Below, piece by piece: positions 60,635-64,000 of a DNA stretch of 64,000 bases. The translations under genes were made by a program, and so were the position numbers. Within the stretch, counting starts at the first letter, position 1. The number at the start of each line of letters is the position of its first letter. Below the pieces are notes generated by a model that was not told where the DNA came from, made no database searches, and worked only from the letters and a program-made list of their open reading frames with translations. Source of the DNA: Flavobacteriales bacterium (GTDB taxonomy: Bacteria; Bacteroidota; Bacteroidia; Flavobacteriales_D; Crocinitomicaceae); NCBI GenBank assembly GCA_947500755.1, contig CANMTO010000002.1, positions 62,001 through 126,000 of the forward strand, in the 5' to 3' direction.

Positions 60635-62971
60635 TTACTTTTTAATCAAATTCTTTTGAAATAATTCATAAATCCTTCGGTACTCATCATACCATGAATA
60701 TGCTTCTTGAAATCCATGCGCTTCTACTGGGTAAGCCGCTAATTCCCAGTTGGTTTTACCCAATTCAATGAGTCGTTGTTGGAGACGCACAATGTCTTGA
60801 AACTGGACGTTATCATCCACCATTCCATGCAACATTAATAAGGGTTTATTCAATCCTTCGGCATAATAAATCGGTGAACTCTTTTTATATGCGATTGGAT
60901 CCGTTTCTGGGTAATTTAATATGTTGCTGGTGTATTCGTGGTTGTAATGCGCCCAGTCGGTAACCGAACGTAAGGCTGCGCCACATGCAAAGGCATCCGG
61001 ATGTTGGAACAAGCTCATCAAGGTGACAAATCCGCCATAGGATCCACCATATATACCTACCCTGTTGGTATCGATGCTTAAGGAAGCAAGGTAGTTTTTA
61101 GCGTCAATAAAATCTTGCACATCTCGTCCCCCCATGTGTCGGTACACTGCGGTACGATAAGCTCGTCCATACCCTGCACTGGCTCGATAATCAACATCCA
61201 AGACCGTATACCCTTGATCGACCAATAGGTTATGAAACATATACTCTCGGTAATAATGACTCCACCAAGCGTGCGCATTCTGCAAATACCCCGCACCGTG
61301 AACAAACAAGACCGCCGCTCCATTCTTTTTAGCAGCCGTTGGTTGATAAAGACGCGCATACACATTGATTCCGTCACTGGCCTTGAAGGTGATGTATTCA
61401 GGCGTTCTCCACGGATAGGCACTGAATTTAGGAGATTGCGCCTTGGTAAGTTGAATTGCGGGCTTATCCATGCCACCAATAAATAACTCCCACGGAGCAT
61501 TCGCGGTAGCATTCAAATAAGCAAATTGTTGCTCATTTGGTGAAATGGTCAAGTCTTTAAACCCTCCGGATGTATTGGATATTACTGGAACCAACTTTCG
61601 ATGTATTCGATGAAGCCAAGCGCCTTGAAGCGCCCTCGGGTTATTTGCATTATGAACAATAAAATAACGCAAGCCGTCTTTGCTTAGCATCACTTCGCTT
61701 ATTTCGAAGCCTTGCCCCCCCGGATACACAAGTTCTTTCTTTTTGGAAGACAGATTCAGCTCATACAATTGCGAAAACCCATTTTCTTCGGATTGAAAAT
61801 AAATTAGCTCTTCATGTTGAACGAATCCAAGGATTCCGGCTGACATATTCCATTCATTAATGCCTGGCCCTCCAATCCATGCCTCGTCATGCTGATGCTC
61901 TAATTCAGTGATTTCTCCGCTCAATAAGTTTACTGAAACAATCCATCGGTCTTTGTTATCCGCTGCGCGAACATCAAGCAATGCCAGGGGTTTATTAGCC
62001 GAAAATACAGGATCATGCACAAAGAGTGGGCGATCTTTTTGAAAGAACATCCCCCCTACTGTATCCATATAACTTGGTTTCTTGCGAATATCGGATAGCG
62101 AAGAAAAACTGAGGGTCAACATGGTATCCTTATCCAATGCATGAAGATACATCTGTTGGTTTGGCTCATTTTCACTGACCTTGGACCGCGCCTCCATGGA
62201 ACGAACATATCCTGAGGCTGTAATGAACTGTGGAACTAGGGTGCTCTGCCCCTCACCTGCCTCCTCCGTTCGTATAAAAACCACACGATTTATGGGGTCT
62301 AAATAGCGGCCTGAGATCGCGCCAAATCCTGCAGGAAGATCGGTTTCTTTAACGACCTCAAACGGAGATTTATCGTTTTTTTTATCCGATGGTTGTTGAT
62401 CTCGGATGTACTCAAACAAAGCGGACTGCTGTTTTTGCAAAAGCGTTGAATCCTTCGATGTTGCTTTTTTGGGTTCAACATATCGGGTTAATTGAGTCAA
62501 TTTTTGCATTCCTGAAGCATTAAAGGACAAGGCATAAAAATCTCCGTTTATGCGCAAGCTAGCTTCCGAGGCTGAATACCGATTAATGTCGGAAATGAAT
62601 TGGTCGGTTTGAAATAAAATGGTGGACTTAAGGGTTTTTCGATCCGTAAGTACCAGGCTATGTTCAAGTAAGGATAGTTGATTCGGAAAGTTAGCTTGTC
62701 GCGAGTCATACCCGACAAAGGCTGCCATTTCAATTTCTGTTATTGGAGAAAGCACACCCGTTTTGACGATATAACGGTAGGGTTCAGATTCTTCTTTACC
62801 GTCCTTATTCCAACGAAAATAAACCGCTGAACCGTCTAAATTCCATTGCGGAGCCTCGGGCCAGTACCCTGTAAAGTCCTGTCCTTTCATGATTTCTTTA
62901 AGATCTAACGTAGGTTGTGCAAGGAGGAGTCCATTTAGCAGACAGAAGAAAACAAGCAAGCGGCGCATCAT
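60635..62971 (-). CDS. S9-family prolyl oligopeptidase-like peptidase, exported
   Basis: 778 residues from the ATG at 62971, which opens a signal peptide (MMRRLLVFFCLLNGLLLAQ); an ATG at 62986 is also in frame. An N-terminal beta-propeller-like region (about 30-530) leads to an alpha/beta hydrolase with the nucleophile in GIYGGSYGGF, aspartate in GMVDDNV and histidine in EAHGF. DPP4/acylaminoacyl peptidases of this kind remove dipeptides or N-terminal residues in the periplasm. First gene of the peptidase-GNAT-nuclease run. Confidence 0.9.
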   Translation of the reverse strand: MMRRLLVFFCLLNGLLLAQPTLDLKEIMKGQDFTGYWPEAPQWNLDGSAVYFRWNKDGKEESEPYRYIVKTGVLSPITEIEMAAFVGYDSRQANFPNQLSLLEHSLVLTDRKTLKSTILFQTDQFISDINRYSASEASLRINGDFYALSFNASGMQKLTQLTRYVEPKKATSKDSTLLQKQQSALFEYIRDQQPSDKKNDKSPFEVVKETDLPAGFGAISGRYLDPINRVVFIRTEEAGEGQSTLVPQFITASGYVRSMEARSKVSENEPNQQMYLHALDKDTMLTLSFSSLSDIRKKPSYMDTVGGMFFQKDRPLFVHDPVFSANKPLALLDVRAADNKDRWIVSVNLLSGEITELEHQHDEAWIGGPGINEWNMSAGILGFVQHEELIYFQSEENGFSQLYELNLSSKKKELVYPGGQGFEISEVMLSKDGLRYFIVHNANNPRALQGAWLHRIHRKLVPVISNTSGGFKDLTISPNEQQFAYLNATANAPWELFIGGMDKPAIQLTKAQSPKFSAYPWRTPEYITFKASDGINVYARLYQPTAAKKNGAAVLFVHGAGYLQNAHAWWSHYYREYMFHNLLVDQGYTVLDVDYRASAGYGRAYRTAVYRHMGGRDVQDFIDAKNYLASLSIDTNRVGIYGGSYGGFVTLMSLFQHPDAFACGAALRSVTDWAHYNHEYTSNILNYPETDPIAYKKSSPIYYAEGLNKPLLMLHGMVDDNVQFQDIVRLQQRLIELGKTNWELAAYPVEAHGFQEAYSWYDEYRRIYELFQKNLIKK

Positions 62972-62985
62972 GAATAATTTTTGCA

Positions 62986-62993
62986 TAAAAATA
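62986..62993 (-). promoter_or_regulatory. putative -7 box (TATTTTTA) for the S9 peptidase
   Basis: On the minus strand this box is 14 nt before the ATG at 62971 and touches the alternative ATG at 62986. Confidence 0.35.
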
Positions 62994-63006
62994 GCCACAA
63001 ATGGCG

Positions 63007-63014
63007 TAATTTCG
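63007..63014 (+). promoter_or_regulatory. putative -7 box (TAATTTCG) for the FkbM gene
   Basis: One mismatch from TAnnTTTG; CAGGG and the ATG at 63020 follow. It excludes the upstream ATG at 62981. Confidence 0.4.
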
Positions 63015-63019
63015 CAGGG

Positions 63020-63787
63020 ATGATAGTTCGAATCAAAAAGATCCTTTATCGAATCCTACCAACCTCGCTGTACTTGGCATGCATGCAGCGTGGGTTCTTT
63101 ATTTTATTTGACCTTGGGATGCTTAAATCGGATGAACGGTTTAAATATCATTATGCGACAAAAAAATTAATCAAGGAAGGAGATATTGTGCTCGATATTG
63201 GGGCAAACCTTGGATATTTCTCCAAACTTTTCGCTCGAAAAAACACTAAAGGAACACTTTATTCTATTGAGCCTATACCCATGTTTTTCAATCGATTGAA
63301 GGCAATACTCTCCGCCTATTCGCAAGTTAAACTTATTCATGCGGCACTGGGCGCAAGCCATGGGATTTTACACATGGTGATGCCTGTTCAACAAGGGGTG
63401 TTGCGTACTGGATTGCCTCATGTGATTTCTGAAGAAGAGGCTAAATTGAACCCTGACCACCTCACGGTTCCTGTACAATCAGCCCAAGAGTTTTTATCTA
63501 ACTTGCCCCAATTAGATTACATAAAGTGCGACATAGAAGGGTACGAATGGACGGTATTTTCGAGCATTGGAATGGAACTAAACCGTTTACGTCCGCTGGT
63601 GCAAATCGAAATTTCAGAGCGTTATATAACCGAGTTTTGTGAGTTTTTTAAGGGCTTGGATTACGTGCAGTGTGGCTTGTACGATGGTAAACTCATCGAA
63701 GAACACGGGAAGCAACGCGTTACCTCAGACTTCTTGTTTATTCCGTTGGAGAAGAAAGACCATATATTTTCTACCTTTAATTCATGA
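63020..63787 (+). CDS. FkbM-family SAM-dependent methyltransferase
   Basis: 255 residues from the ATG at 63020. The SAM motif GDIVLDIGANLGYFSKLF (about 54-71), YSIEPIPMFFNRL and IKCDIEGYEW are diagnostic of FkbM-type enzymes, which O-methylate sugars or polyketides. The target is probably a surface glycan, by context with the glycosyltransferases elsewhere; this is inference. The stop overlaps the following lipoprotein gene by 4 nt (ATGA). Confidence 0.87.
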   Translation: MIVRIKKILYRILPTSLYLACMQRGFFILFDLGMLKSDERFKYHYATKKLIKEGDIVLDIGANLGYFSKLFARKNTKGTLYSIEPIPMFFNRLKAILSAYSQVKLIHAALGASHGILHMVMPVQQGVLRTGLPHVISEEEAKLNPDHLTVPVQSAQEFLSNLPQLDYIKCDIEGYEWTVFSSIGMELNRLRPLVQIEISERYITEFCEFFKGLDYVQCGLYDGKLIEEHGKQRVTSDFLFIPLEKKDHIFSTFNS

Positions 63788-64000
63788 AATCAATAACCGT
63801 ATTTCTTTTTAGCATTTCCATTGTGTTGTTATTTGGTTGCAACAAAGGAGCCGGAACATTTATCTTAGAAGGCATGATTACCGATGTATCATTTAACCAA
63901 CCCTTAGCAGGCGCAGCAGTGGAACTATACGGAATTAGCGGCGGAAATAACCAATATGCCTTGGTGGCAAGTACCGTAACAGGTGAAGACGGTAGATACT
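63784..64000 (+). CDS. lipoprotein with carboxypeptidase regulatory-like domain, cut by window end
   Basis: 72 codons reach the window edge without a stop. A signal peptide ends in LLFGC (Cys 19), a lipobox. The mature part has LEGMITDVSFNQPLAGAAVE, the opening strands of a CarboxypepD_reg/CNA-B-like sandwich, with TVTGEDGRY following. ATGA overlap with the methyltransferase suggests co-translation. Confidence 0.7.
   Translation, partial: MKSITVFLFSISIVLLFGCNKGAGTFILEGMITDVSFNQPLAGAAVELYGISGGNNQYALVASTVTGEDGRY

Noticed and set aside
61078-61512. Minus-strand frame of 144 codons within the S9 peptidase gene
   Set aside because: Alternate frame across the conserved hydrolase domain; not a separate gene.
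1-64000. Mobile elements, prophage, integrase sites, CRISPR arrays or a defence island
   Set aside because: No transposase, integrase, terminal repeats, cas genes or regularly spaced repeats were seen on either strand; the gene content is core metabolism plus surface proteins.

Overview
The window is about 64 kb of chromosomal DNA from a Bacteroidota bacterium, most likely a flavobacterium, perhaps near Crocinitomicaceae (the family-level placement is inference). The evidence: type IX secretion (T9SS) C-terminal sorting domains on several secreted proteins, a PorT homologue, GldL/GldM-like sequence, an alternative bacterial GlmU, a CarB without its regulatory domain, and the Bacteroidota -7 promoter box TAnnTTTG in front of many genes in place of clear Shine-Dalgarno sites. 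I saw no rRNA, tRNA, CRISPR array, insertion sequence, prophage or integrase. Coding density is very high, with many ATGA-type start/stop overlaps, and no gene-free stretch exceeds about 300 bp.

Layout. 1-4.3 kb: a PhoD-like phosphatase (cut by the window edge), a membrane-anchored NAGPA/DUF2233-like protein, a TPR protein and a CrtD-like carotenoid desaturase. 4.5-9.9 kb: an HU protein, a secreted Kazal-domain protein coupled to a dicarboxylate symporter, a methylcrotonyl-CoA-type carboxyltransferase and a glycosyltransferase. 10-17.4 kb: a VWA/T9SS protein, an outer-membrane barrel, a flippase, carB and a DUF4159 protein. 17.5-27 kb: a cyclophilin-FKBP fusion, an FKBP, NAD kinase and a CBS protein; pdxJ; then MscS, dnaG, a lipoprotein and polyprenyl synthase, followed by a DUF58 protein. 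27-32.4 kb: a large T9SS protein, a SUI1 factor and a TonB-type receptor. 32.6-36.5 kb: zwf-pgl-edd, the upper Entner-Doudoroff pathway. 36.5-50 kb: TerC, ElaA-like GNAT, M13 peptidase, LURP-one-like protein, S41 protease, a type-B T9SS adhesin, a sodium symporter, alternative GlmU and an M14 peptidase. 50-56 kb: trmD, an aminotransferase, heptose-7-phosphate kinase, ubiE, porT and a FAD protein. 56-64 kb: a GldL/GldM-like composite membrane protein, mnmA, a pair of palindromic repeats, a secreted nuclease, a GNAT, an S9 peptidase, a FkbM methyltransferase and a truncated lipoprotein gene.

The most unusual gene is at 55953-57377. It has three tandem GldL-type transmembrane hairpins, each with a K/F-x-x-H-W/Y-P-x-x-N-E motif, followed by a further membrane helix and a GldM-like periplasmic region. 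This looks like a single-chain relative of the T9SS/gliding motor, lying convergent to the porT operon. Other notable points are promoter boxes so close to start codons that many mRNAs may be leaderless, a DnaG that has lost three of four zinc ligands, a VWA protein with a transmembrane helix placed before its T9SS signal, and a zwf-pgl-edd cluster without eda.
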